A DNA stretch of 27,547 nt from a virus. Positions within the stretch are counted from its first letter, which is position 1; every line of letters begins with the position of its first letter. Made by a program: the position numbers and the translations under genes. Shown one piece after another: positions 1-4,759 of the stretch. The stretch spans positions 1 to 27,547 of IMG/VR virus record IMGVR_UViG_3300035670_001046; one strand, given 5' to 3'. The notes below the pieces were generated by a model, which was not told the DNA's origin, made no database searches, and worked only from the letters and a program-made list of their open reading frames with translations.

Positions 1-58
1 CTGATATTTCACTATTGTGACGGGCGATATCGGAATTGATACTGATTGACTTTTTCAT
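1..58 (-). CDS. N-terminal fragment of a small early-type gene, cut by window edge
   Basis: The ATG at 58 opens a frame (MKKSISINSDIARHNSEIS...) that runs off the left edge, so only about 19 residues are visible and no family can be named. The start is supported by a purine-rich leader just upstream and by the conserved box and hairpin in 59-128 that also precede three other minus-strand genes. It is probably the next gene of the operon that begins near 843. Confidence 0.55.
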   Translation of the reverse strand, partial: MKKSISINSDIARHNSEIS

Positions 59-128
59 CTTTTTCTCTTTTTCTTTTCTATGATCCTACCAAACTTTTTC
101 GCCACCACAACCCCCCTTGTGGGGAAGA
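59..128 (-). promoter_or_regulatory. Intergenic cassette 1: hairpin + AAAAGTTTGGTAG box + purine-rich leader
   Basis: Read on the minus strand after the stop of the 129-245 gene. It has a perfect 6-bp hairpin (CCACAA, six G, TTGTGG; 105-122), the 13-mer AAAAGTTTGGTAG (86-98), then an A/G-rich ribosome-binding leader. The same order occurs at 246-316, 498-571 and 1456-1525. The hairpin half is nearly identical to that in 498-571. It has no clear U-run, so terminator activity is uncertain; the box could be a promoter or an RNA processing signal. Confidence 0.6.
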
Positions 129-245
129 TCACAAATCTTCAAGATAGTTGTGAATCGCACAGCCTACCTCATGCACAAGGTACGAAACGAACGCGGCAAA
201 CGAAAGCATACCAACAAGAAAAAACCAATCGCTGTAGTGAAGCAT
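129..245 (-). CDS. Small single-pass membrane protein, 38 aa
   Basis: The frame starts MLHYSDWFFLVGMLSFAAF and ends NYLEDL. Residues ~6-25 are almost wholly hydrophobic and aromatic, followed by a short polar tail with one Cys and two His. This fits a single membrane-spanning segment. The start has a purine-rich AAGAAAGAGG leader ~7 nt upstream and the conserved cassette of 246-316. No family is recognised. By position and size it could be an early host-takeover or membrane-acting peptide, but this is only inference. Being a short ORF, it is supported mainly by context. Confidence 0.55.
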   Translation of the reverse strand: MLHYSDWFFLVGMLSFAAFVSYLVHEVGCAIHNYLEDL

Positions 246-316
246 AATCAACCCTCTTTCTTTTCTACGATCCTACCAAACTTTTCTGGCCGCATCAATC
301 CCCATGATAGGGGATA
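246..316 (-). promoter_or_regulatory. Intergenic cassette 2: hairpin + AAAAGTTTGGTAG box
   Basis: On the minus strand: hairpin ATCCCC-TATCAT-GGGGAT (298-315), then the box AAAAGTTTGGTAG (273-285), then a GAAAGAGG leader for the 129-245 gene. The hairpin is of a different sequence type from cassettes 1 and 3 but matches cassette 4 at 1456-1525, because 273-385 is a duplicate of 1483-1594. Confidence 0.6.
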
Positions 317-385
317 TTAGATAGCCTCACCGTCATCAAATCCGGGAATGTAATCAACGTCCAATCGCTCGATATAGTGAGTATC
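273..385. repeat. Direct repeat copy A (113 bp), matches 1483-1594
   Basis: This segment and 1483-1594 are the same sequence with a 1-nt indel and a handful of mismatches. The repeat covers the conserved box, the hairpin and the last ~23 codons of the 1526-1744 gene (minus strand, ending YIPGFDDGEAI then stop). In this copy that coding tail is orphaned: the matching frame has a TAG just upstream at about 395-397, and the overlapping 354-497 gene reads through it in another frame. It is a recombination scar that shuffled a gene end plus its downstream cassette. Confidence 0.85.
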
Positions 386-497
386 TGCCGCCTAGGCTGT
401 ACAGATATATACCCCCGCCCATATGTTGTACAAACGTAGCCGAATATCCGTGGTGAGCAATAAGGCTGTGAAGTGTATTGTATACCTGATTCGTCAT
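354..497 (-). CDS. Hypothetical small protein, 47 aa, possibly chimeric
   Basis: The frame starts MTNQVYNTLHSLIAHHGYS and ends SLYRAIGR. The ATG at 497 lies 8 nt after a GAGAG purine leader identical to that of neighbouring genes, which decides the start over the longer frame on the same strand (starting 534), which would read through this leader. The last ~10 codons lie inside the 273-385 repeat, in a different frame from that used by the parental 1526-1744 gene, so the C-terminus was created by recombination. It is aromatic and glycine-rich near the end. No family is recognised. Confidence 0.55.
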   Translation of the reverse strand: MTNQVYNTLHSLIAHHGYSATFVQHMGGGIYLYSLGGRYSLYRAIGR

Positions 498-571
498 GTC
501 TTTTTCTCTCTTTCTTGTTTCTTGATTCTACCAAACTTTTCTATCGCCACAACCCCCCTTGTGGGGAAGAA
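498..571 (-). promoter_or_regulatory. Intergenic cassette 3: hairpin + AAAAGTTTGGTAG box + GAAAGAGAG leader
   Basis: On the minus strand: hairpin CCACAA-GGGGGG-TTGTGG (547-564), box AAAAGTTTGGTAG (528-540), then AAGAAAGAGAG before the ATG at 497. An alternative CCCC-ACAA-GGGG pairing overlaps the first hairpin, so two mutually exclusive folds are possible. It is nearly identical to the cassette in 59-128. Confidence 0.6.
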
Positions 572-790
572 TCACTCTTCGATCACAACCCTTTCCAGTT
601 CGATAGGACCGTTGTCCTTGTAGGACTGCGGAATCTTTGAGAGGGCTTCACCCTCACTGATTCCACCAACCTTACCGATACGCTTACCATTCTGGTAAAC
701 GATCCACAGGTTGGTACGAACATGACGATGGCGGTTTGACCGCTCATTACGATAGGACCGAAGGGCTGAACTGTAACGACTCATTCTCAT
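572..790 (-). CDS. Hypothetical basic small protein, 72 aa
   Basis: The frame starts MRMSRYSSALRSYRNERSN and ends LERVVIEE. The N-terminal ~28 residues are strongly basic (Arg/His-rich); a likely beta-strand segment follows (NLWIVYQNGKRIGKVGG), then an acidic tail. The start at 790 is preferred because GAGAG lies 7 nt upstream, as in sister genes. A longer frame from 841 would begin inside the promoter element at 817-843; the similarity there to the other operon is nucleotide-level promoter conservation. It is first gene of its operon. A nucleic-acid binding role would suit the charge pattern but is not shown. Confidence 0.65.
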   Translation of the reverse strand: MRMSRYSSALRSYRNERSNRHRHVRTNLWIVYQNGKRIGKVGGISEGEALSKIPQSYKDNGPIELERVVIEE

Positions 791-816
791 TCTCTTTCTC
801 TCTTTCTTTCTTGTCT

Positions 817-843
817 CTATATAATGCACTTCCCGTGCCATTC
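817..843 (-). promoter_or_regulatory. Conserved promoter-like element, TGGCAC-N5-GTGCA (copy 1)
   Basis: On the minus strand GAATGGCACGG.. GTGCATTATATAG lies 27 nt upstream of the 572-790 start and recurs at 1770-1797 before the 1526-1744 gene. TGGCAC-N5-GTGCA keeps the GG-N10-GC spacing of sigma-54 (-24/-12) promoters with one mismatch (GTGC for TTGC). The following TATATA could instead be a sigma-70 -10, but no good -35 is present in both copies. Confidence 0.6.
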
Positions 844-864
844 ACCAAAAAATCTTTTTTTCTT

Positions 865-1075
865 CCTAAGTCCTTATGTAGCAACACTTTACAACATTCT
901 CATTTTGAGACGGGGGTGTGCCGAGGTGAGGCATTTTGCTACAGGTGACGCATTTTGCTACAGCATTTTGCTACACCACCTTTGGGGTCGCCGTAAGTTG
1001 TTGTGGCGCAAGGGTTTACGTCGAGCGGGGCGGACCGATTTTGTCGTAAGTCCTTATGGCACAAGGGTTTACGCT
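865..1075. promoter_or_regulatory. Repeat-rich regulatory module, copy 1
   Basis: Upstream of the 817-843 element and homologous to 1838-2005. It holds a dyad TCTCA-TTT-TGAGA (898-910), three GCATTTTGC iterons (931, 950, 963), and two ~30-bp units with CGTAA...TTACG ends (992-1020 and 1044-1073), with a weaker third at ~865-892. The iterons are cores of an ideal palindrome TGTAGCATTTTGCTACA. The arrangement suits binding of a dimeric regulator or an initiator. The last unit overlaps the 3' end of the 1069-1269 gene. Confidence 0.7.
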
Positions 1076-1269
1076 CTAGCGTTCAGTCTGCGAGACTCCT
1101 CCCTATATCTGAACAACAGTTCACGAGCAGACGCGCGTATACCTTCCTTCAGTATTTCACGAACGCTACCGCTCTCATGGGGCAGTCGTACTTGGGCTTC
1201 GTGGAGCCACAATCGTATGGTACTCGTTTCCATACTCTCGAACGACGATTGAAAGTAGTTAGTATCCAT
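1069..1269 (-). CDS. Hypothetical helical protein, 66 aa
   Basis: The ATG at 1269 directly follows the TGA of the 1270-1455 gene (TGAATG), so translation is probably coupled by reinitiation. The protein is predicted mainly helical, with a charged Arg/Glu-rich C-terminal half (SARELLFRYREESRRLNARA). No family is recognised. The stop codon lies in the TTACG repeat unit of the regulatory module, so the gene end and the repeat share sequence. Its reading frame is supported by coupling more than by homology. Confidence 0.55.
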   Translation of the reverse strand: MDTNYFQSSFESMETSTIRLWLHEAQVRLPHESGSVREILKEGIRASARELLFRYREESRRLNARA

Positions 1270-1455
1270 TCAAGCATTCTCCACGATCACGCTCACAACC
1301 TTGTCGGCATACATGGACCGATAGCCCACCGTATCATCGTTGACCAGAATCAACGTTCCCTTGTTCGGAATCTCACGAACGCTAACCAGTTCACCGGTGA
1401 ACGATTCGCCAGTACTATAGACCACACTCAACCTATCACCAACATTGAAAACCAT
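1270..1455 (-). CDS. Hypothetical small beta-rich protein, 61 aa
   Basis: The frame starts MVFNVGDRLSVVYSTGESF and ends VVSVIVENA. Alternating hydrophobic residues with VGD, TGE and NDD turns suggest a small beta-barrel of SH3/KOW or Sm-like size; this is shape reasoning only. The start is set by AAGAAAGAGAG 5 nt upstream and by the conserved cassette 1456-1525. It is second gene of the operon that begins at ~1797 and is followed without a gap by the 1069-1269 gene. Confidence 0.65.
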   Translation of the reverse strand: MVFNVGDRLSVVYSTGESFTGELVSVREIPNKGTLILVNDDTVGYRSMYADKVVSVIVENA

Positions 1456-1525
1456 CTTTTCTCTCTTTCTTGTTTATTGATTTTACCAAACTTTTCCGCC
1501 GCATCAACCCACATGATAGGGGATA
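1456..1525 (-). promoter_or_regulatory. Intergenic cassette 4: hairpin + AAAAGTTTGGTA box + GAAAGAGAG leader
   Basis: On the minus strand after the 1526-1744 stop: a CCCC..GTGGG hairpin weaker than in cassette 2 (1505-1524), AAAAGTTTGGTA (1484-1495), and AAGAAAGAGAG before the ATG at 1455. Box and leader align with the three other cassettes. Confidence 0.6.
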
Positions 1526-1594
1526 TTAGATAGCCTCACCGTCATCAAATCCGGGAATGTAATCAACGTCCAATCGCTCGATATAGCGAGTATC
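1483..1594. repeat. Direct repeat copy B (112 bp), matches 273-385
   Basis: Here the repeat is in its coherent context: the end of the intact 1526-1744 reading frame, its stop, hairpin and box. It is therefore the likely donor of copy A at 273-385. Differences are a 1-nt indel near 1497, two substitutions in the hairpin and one in the coding part. Confidence 0.85.
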
Positions 1595-1744
1595 CAACCG
1601 ATGGTAACATCCGTCAGAATCGCACACCGTAACCGATCCGTCGTTATTCACGCTCTCGACCCGATAGGCCACAACGTCCTCATTATCCACACCCCACTCT
1701 TCAATCGATGCGACCCAATCACCAACCACAAAACCGTTTGCCAT
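1526..1744 (-). CDS. Hypothetical acidic small protein, 72 aa
   Basis: The frame starts MANGFVVGDWVASIEEWGV and ends YIPGFDDGEAI. It is very acidic, with VGDWV, DGSVTV and CDSDGCYHRL segments that suggest short beta strands. Acidic, compact early proteins are common among phage DNA-mimic or inhibitor proteins, but nothing specific supports that here. The start at 1744 has GAGAG 7 nt upstream; the frame open from 1795 would begin inside the 1770-1797 promoter element. It is first gene of its operon, and its last codons are duplicated at 273-385. Confidence 0.65.
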   Translation of the reverse strand: MANGFVVGDWVASIEEWGVDNEDVVAYRVESVNNDGSVTVCDSDGCYHRLDTRYIERLDVDYIPGFDDGEAI

Positions 1745-1769
1745 GATTTTTCTCTCTTTCTTTGTTGTC

Positions 1770-1797
1770 CTATATATATGCACACGCCGTGCCATTC
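1770..1797 (-). promoter_or_regulatory. Conserved promoter-like element, TGGCAC-N5-GTGCA (copy 2)
   Basis: On the minus strand GAATGGCACGG.. GTGCATATATATAG, 25 nt upstream of the 1526-1744 start. It is near-identical to 817-843, with GG-N10-GC spacing kept. See that entry for the sigma-54 versus sigma-70 readings. Confidence 0.6.
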
Positions 1798-1837
1798 GAG
1801 AAAAAAAATACGATTTTCCATAACCCCTTGAAAAATA

Positions 1838-2005
1838 TAGGGTTACAGCATTCTCAATTTGAGACGGTGGTAAGGATCACTGTAGCATTTTGCGTCACAC
1901 TGTAGCATTTTGCACAGCATTTTGCTCCACCACCTTTGGGGTCATCATAAGTCGTTACAGAGTAAGCACTTACGTCGAGCGGGCGGATCAATGTTGTCAC
2001 AAGTC
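1838..2005. promoter_or_regulatory. Repeat-rich regulatory module, copy 2
   Basis: The gene-free stretch 1798-2233 holds this module. It has a dyad TCTCA-ATT-TGAGA (1852-1864), three GCATTTTGC iterons (1885, 1905, 1917), the shared CCACCTTTGGGGTC block (~1928-1943), and a degraded ATAAGTCGTTACAG..CTTACGTCGAGCGGG unit (~1947-1984). Order and spacing match copy 1. G+C falls sharply after ~2030, where a GGGGG-T6 run (2024-2035) marks the passage to the AT-rich part. Confidence 0.7.
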
Positions 2006-2050
2006 TAGTTCCCATAAATACTTAGGGGGTTTTTTCATTTTCTTATGGTT

Positions 2051-2066
2051 TGGCACAGATTTTGCA
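2051..2066 (+). promoter_or_regulatory. Perfect sigma-54-type -24/-12 motif
   Basis: TGGCACAGATTTTGCA is TGGCAC-N5-TTGCA, an exact match to the sigma-54 consensus. It points right, ~168 nt before the 2234 gene. Together with the two minus-strand TGGCAC-N5-GTGCA elements it makes three such sites, all within 1.25 kb of each other. No enhancer-binding protein gene is visible in the window. Confidence 0.45.
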
Positions 2067-2164
2067 GAAAACCGGCGGTGGTCTAAACATAGTAAGCCAA
2101 AACTAACACAAATGTCTTACCTAAACTATAATGATCATCCTATTTACTAATAATAAATTTTATA

Positions 2165-2192
2165 TTGACACTAGATTCTAAGCAATTATTAT
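2165..2192 (+). promoter_or_regulatory. Sigma-70-type promoter TTGACA-N16-TATTAT
   Basis: TTGACA at 2165-2170, 16-nt spacer, TATTAT at 2187-2192, 42 nt before the 2234 ATG. The same hexamer pair and spacing recur at 4519 and 15940. Confidence 0.75.
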
Positions 2193-2233
2193 ATACTAAA
2201 GCATCAATTCTTATATCACAGGAATACTAAATC

Positions 2234-2833
2234 ATGAAACTAGATAGCAAAATAAGTGTTCAGCCACCACCATACTCTGATCATAACGGCAAAATAACTC
2301 ATCCTGAACCCATACAAACAGACACTTTATATATTACATATGTAGATAATCCACAAGACAGAATAATTCATGCTGATATAGAAAAATTTGATTTGCCGCT
2401 AATTCTATATTCTGACCATGAGTACGACGAACTTGGAGATTGGACAAAAAAACAACTTAATGATAGAATCAAATTTCTATTAGGAGACAATCCTAGTAAG
2501 GTTTTGAGAAAATTGTTTAATCCAACAATGGAAGAAAATCCACACTCTCCTGGCACAGTATTGTCCACAATGATAAAAAGTCTTGGTATTCATATGAGTG
2601 ATAGTTGTTCATGCAAAAGACATGCTCTAGCAATGAACGAACAAGGTAACGATTGGTGCGAACAAAATATTGATACTATTGTTGGTTGGCTAAGAGACGA
2701 AGCTAAACGACGAGGATTACCATTTGTTGATATGATCGGTAGAATAATGGTAACTAGAGCTATTAAGAAGTCTCGCAAACTATTAGCTAATCAACCAGTA
2801 CCAGACAACGACGAAGATTTAGACAAAGAGTAA
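2234..2833 (+). CDS. CxC...WCEQN protein, paralogue 1 (199 aa), unknown function
   Basis: The N-terminal ~45 residues carry a PPPYSD motif and a beta-type segment (LYITYVDNP). The C-terminal half holds CSCKRHALAMNEQGNDWCEQN followed by IDTIVGWLRDEAKRRGLPF (residues ~125-165). The two close Cys, the His and the later Cys could bind a metal. It is clearly homologous over its full length to the 7875-8447 protein. Similar small proteins sit beside terminase genes in environmental phages, as I recall them, but no function is established. It has its own promoter at 2165 and a usable AGGA site upstream. It ends 2 nt before the convergent 2835-3254 gene. Confidence 0.85.
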   Translation: MKLDSKISVQPPPYSDHNGKITHPEPIQTDTLYITYVDNPQDRIIHADIEKFDLPLILYSDHEYDELGDWTKKQLNDRIKFLLGDNPSKVLRKLFNPTMEENPHSPGTVLSTMIKSLGIHMSDSCSCKRHALAMNEQGNDWCEQNIDTIVGWLRDEAKRRGLPFVDMIGRIMVTRAIKKSRKLLANQPVPDNDEDLDKE

Positions 2834-2834
2834 A

Positions 2835-3254
2835 TTACATAAACATAAAATTACCGTGAATTTTAAATCCTAGTTTTTTATAGAAATCTACTAGATTATT
2901 TTCACAACTTAATTTTATTCTATAACAGTCATTATTTTTTGCTAAATCTATACAATATTTAATAATAGTTGATGCGTATCCAGCATTTCTAAAGCTAGGA
3001 TGAGTACCAACATCCTCTATATGCATACATAAATTTTGATATCTTAACTTTTGTTCCATAATAACGGTAGCTGTTGATACTATCCTACTATCGTCGTTTA
3101 CCATAACAAAAGTTAGTATATTAGATGGTCTGTTCTCTAACACATATTTAATATCTTCTATTGAACTCAACTTAGTACAATGATTATTTAGATCTTTAAC
3201 ACAATCTATATAATCTTGTATATTATCCGTAGCTTCTAAAAGTTTAATATTCAT
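2835..3254 (-). CDS. GNAT acetyltransferase, GNA1-like (glucosamine-6-phosphate type)
   Basis: 139 aa. HIEDVGTHPSFRNAGYAST (residues ~78-96) is the GNAT motif A with the R-x-x-G-x-A acetyl-CoA loop, and DCYRIKLSCEN...FYKKLGF matches the end of the domain. HIEDV plus L/V-SCEN..FYKKLGF is the pattern of glucosamine-6-phosphate N-acetyltransferase (GNA1), which makes GlcNAc-6-phosphate for UDP-GlcNAc. The gene overlaps the fucose synthase stop by 4 nt (ATGA), so the two are co-translated, consistent with sugar-nucleotide work. It could also acetylate another amino sugar; family certain, substrate not. Confidence 0.8.
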   Translation of the reverse strand: MNIKLLEATDNIQDYIDCVKDLNNHCTKLSSIEDIKYVLENRPSNILTFVMVNDDSRIVSTATVIMEQKLRYQNLCMHIEDVGTHPSFRNAGYASTIIKYCIDLAKNNDCYRIKLSCENNLVDFYKKLGFKIHGNFMFM

Positions 3255-4168
3255 TTTTTATTAGCCCCGTACCACTCTATAGTTTCTTTTAATCCAGCAT
3301 CAAAACTTACCTTTGGTTCCCAATCTAATATCTTTTTGGCGCGTGACACGTCCAAAAATCTTCGTGGTTGACCATCTGGCTGATCACTATTCCAAGCTAT
3401 ATTTCCATCGTATCCAACAAGTGTTTTTATTTTTTCTGCTAAATCTTTTATTGTTATTTCAACACCACTGCCCAAATTAATAGGCTTAGTATCAGTATCC
3501 ACACTCAAGCTTTTTACTATAGCCTCAGCAGCATCATCCACATATAAAAATTCTCGTGTGGCACTTCCGCTTCCCCAACATTCTACCTCGGTATCGTTAT
3601 TTTGTTTTGCATCAATAAACCTTTTAATCAAAGCCGGAATAACATGACTACTACCAGGATCAAAATTATCATTTGGTCCGTATAAATTACAAGGAAGTAA
3701 TACGCAACCATTTAGATCATATTGATTTTTATAAGCTTCTATCATAACATAAAGAGCTTTTTTAGCTATTCCGTACGGAGCATTAGTTTCTTCAGGATAG
3801 CCGTCCCACAAACTATCTTCACTAAAAGGAACCGGAGTATATTTAGGATAACTACAAACCGTTCCTATCTGCACAACCTTTTGTACATCAAAAAATCTAC
3901 AATTTTCAATAACATTTAATCCCATCATCATGTTTTGATAAAAAAATGATCCTGGATTAACCCTATTCGCCCCTATTCCACCAACCACAGCAGCACAGTG
4001 TATCACAGCATCTGGCCGATATCTATCAAAAGCATCCTTAGTTTGTCTAGGATTACACAAATCAAAATTTCGTGATCCGAATGTTATACCATCATAACCT
4101 TGGTCTTTTAAAACTTTCATAATTTTAGACCCTAAAAATCCATTGCCACCAGTAACTAAAACTTTCAT
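3251..4168 (-). CDS. fcl: GDP-L-fucose synthase (3,5-epimerase/4-reductase)
   Basis: 305 aa, the usual length for this short-chain dehydrogenase. It converts GDP-4-keto-6-deoxy-mannose to GDP-L-fucose using NADPH. Visible are the Rossmann motif GGNGFLG (7-13), VVGGIGAN (61-68), YGIAK with Tyr132 and Lys136, and HVIPAL (His175, matching the catalytic His of the E. coli enzyme). By my alignment Cys105 is kept, while the E. coli Ser107 position is Thr103. Start: AAGGAAAAATAAT before the ATG. The partner GDP-mannose dehydratase is at 6144-7136 on the other strand. A terminator lies just upstream (4195-4222), so its promoter is unclear. Confidence 0.92.
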   Translation of the reverse strand: MKVLVTGGNGFLGSKIMKVLKDQGYDGITFGSRNFDLCNPRQTKDAFDRYRPDAVIHCAAVVGGIGANRVNPGSFFYQNMMMGLNVIENCRFFDVQKVVQIGTVCSYPKYTPVPFSEDSLWDGYPEETNAPYGIAKKALYVMIEAYKNQYDLNGCVLLPCNLYGPNDNFDPGSSHVIPALIKRFIDAKQNNDTEVECWGSGSATREFLYVDDAAEAIVKSLSVDTDTKPINLGSGVEITIKDLAEKIKTLVGYDGNIAWNSDQPDGQPRRFLDVSRAKKILDWEPKVSFDAGLKETIEWYGANKK

Positions 4169-4194
4169 ATTATTTTTCCTTATGTTATATGGTT

Positions 4195-4222
4195 AAATAA
4201 AAAAGGGGCAACTTAATGCCCC
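4195..4222 (-). terminator. Intrinsic terminator after the 4256-4492 gene
   Basis: On the minus strand GGGGCA-TTAAGT-TGCCCC (4205-4222) is followed by TTTTTTATTT. It has a six-base-pair GC-rich stem with a T-run, a good Rho-independent terminator. It separates the HTH gene from the sugar genes. Confidence 0.85.
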
Positions 4223-4255
4223 AATTTTATAATGATCTAATTTAAAACTTTATGT

Positions 4256-4492
4256 TCAACCATTATCATTTGATGATGCAAACGATGCGGGCATTGAGGC
4301 GTTTTTATTCTTTGGTTGACGACCTCGTGGCTTTTGAATACCAAGTTTGCGCCTTTGTCGTCGCACCATAGGAGTAGTAATACTACTATTTGTTATTTGA
4401 CTCAATCTTACAGCAATCTCATCATCAGAAATAACATTAAAATTATCACGGATAAAATCCAATTCAACCTGACCCCATTTTCTGTAGCTCAT
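4256..4492 (-). CDS. Small HTH DNA-binding protein, 78 aa, AT-hook-like tail
   Basis: The start at 4492 (MSYRKWGQVELDFIRDNF...) has GGGGAG at a good distance, so the longer frame from 4537 is not used. Residues ~3-52 form a three-helix, SANT/homeodomain-like HTH (VELDFIRDNF, SDDEIAVRLSQ, TTPMVRRQRRKLGI). A basic KPRGRQPKNKN segment close to an AT-hook core follows, then a Ser/Ala/Asn tail. The same xIR[DE]Nx..SxDxIAxxL signature occurs at the start of the 5321-6151 protein. It is probably a transcription regulator acting at the divergent promoter region 4493-4582. Confidence 0.75.
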   Translation of the reverse strand: MSYRKWGQVELDFIRDNFNVISDDEIAVRLSQITNSSITTPMVRRQRRKLGIQKPRGRQPKNKNASMPASFASSNDNG

Positions 4493-4518
4493 TTTATTCT
4501 CCCCATATAGTGTAAATA

Positions 4519-4546
4519 TTGACAATGTGATGATCAACTCTATTAT
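4519..4546 (+). promoter_or_regulatory. Sigma-70-type promoter TTGACA-N16-TATTAT
   Basis: TTGACA 4519-4524, 16-nt spacer, TATTAT 4541-4546, 36 nt before the 4583 start. It drives the plus-strand gene string beginning at 4583. The divergent HTH gene starts at 4492, so this 90-bp gap is a natural target for that regulator. Confidence 0.75.
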
Positions 4547-4582
4547 ACTATAGTTTTGGTTCTTTTAAGCAAGGGGCTCAAT

Positions 4583-4759
4583 ATGATTAATTTTGATTCT
4601 AATATTACCAATCTTACATCTTCGATCTTATCGGTCAAAGCATCAGGATCAATAATTGACCAAATTCAAAATGATCTTAATTTACCAGACGGAGACGACA
4701 TAACTACTCTATTAAATAATGAAGAAAAAAACAAATCAAACTATCAAAGCGGTGAGTGA
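4583..4759 (+). CDS. Hypothetical acidic protein, 58 aa
   Basis: The start at 4583 (MINFDSNITNLTSSILSV...) has AAGGGG 7 nt upstream. Ser/Asn-rich with an acidic, probably helical C-terminal half (DQIQNDLNLPDGDDITTLLN). The end overlaps the sigma-factor gene by 41 nt, so it may act as a translational lead gene. No family is recognised; an anti-sigma or co-factor role would be speculation from position alone. Confidence 0.7.
   Translation: MINFDSNITNLTSSILSVKASGSIIDQIQNDLNLPDGDDITTLLNNEEKNKSNYQSGE

Noticed and set aside
572-841. Longer N-termini for the 572 and 1526 genes, starting MAREVH and MARRVH
   Set aside because: These starts fall inside the duplicated promoter-like element, and all sister genes begin after a GAAAGAGAG leader; the apparent protein similarity is due to conserved DNA.
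1003-1533. Long plus-strand open frames at 824-1252 and 1003-1533
   Set aside because: They run antisense to a compact set of minus-strand genes, and their predicted proteins translate the complement of the GAAAGAGAG leaders and repeats (FSLSC, LPNFS). No ribosome site.
865-2005. CRISPR array or tRNA cluster in the repeat-rich region
   Set aside because: Repeats are short, unevenly spaced and palindromic, without uniform spacers, and no cloverleaf can be drawn.
2011-2035. Terminator at the GGGGG-T6 run
   Set aside because: A T-run follows the Gs but no matching stem of useful length is present upstream.
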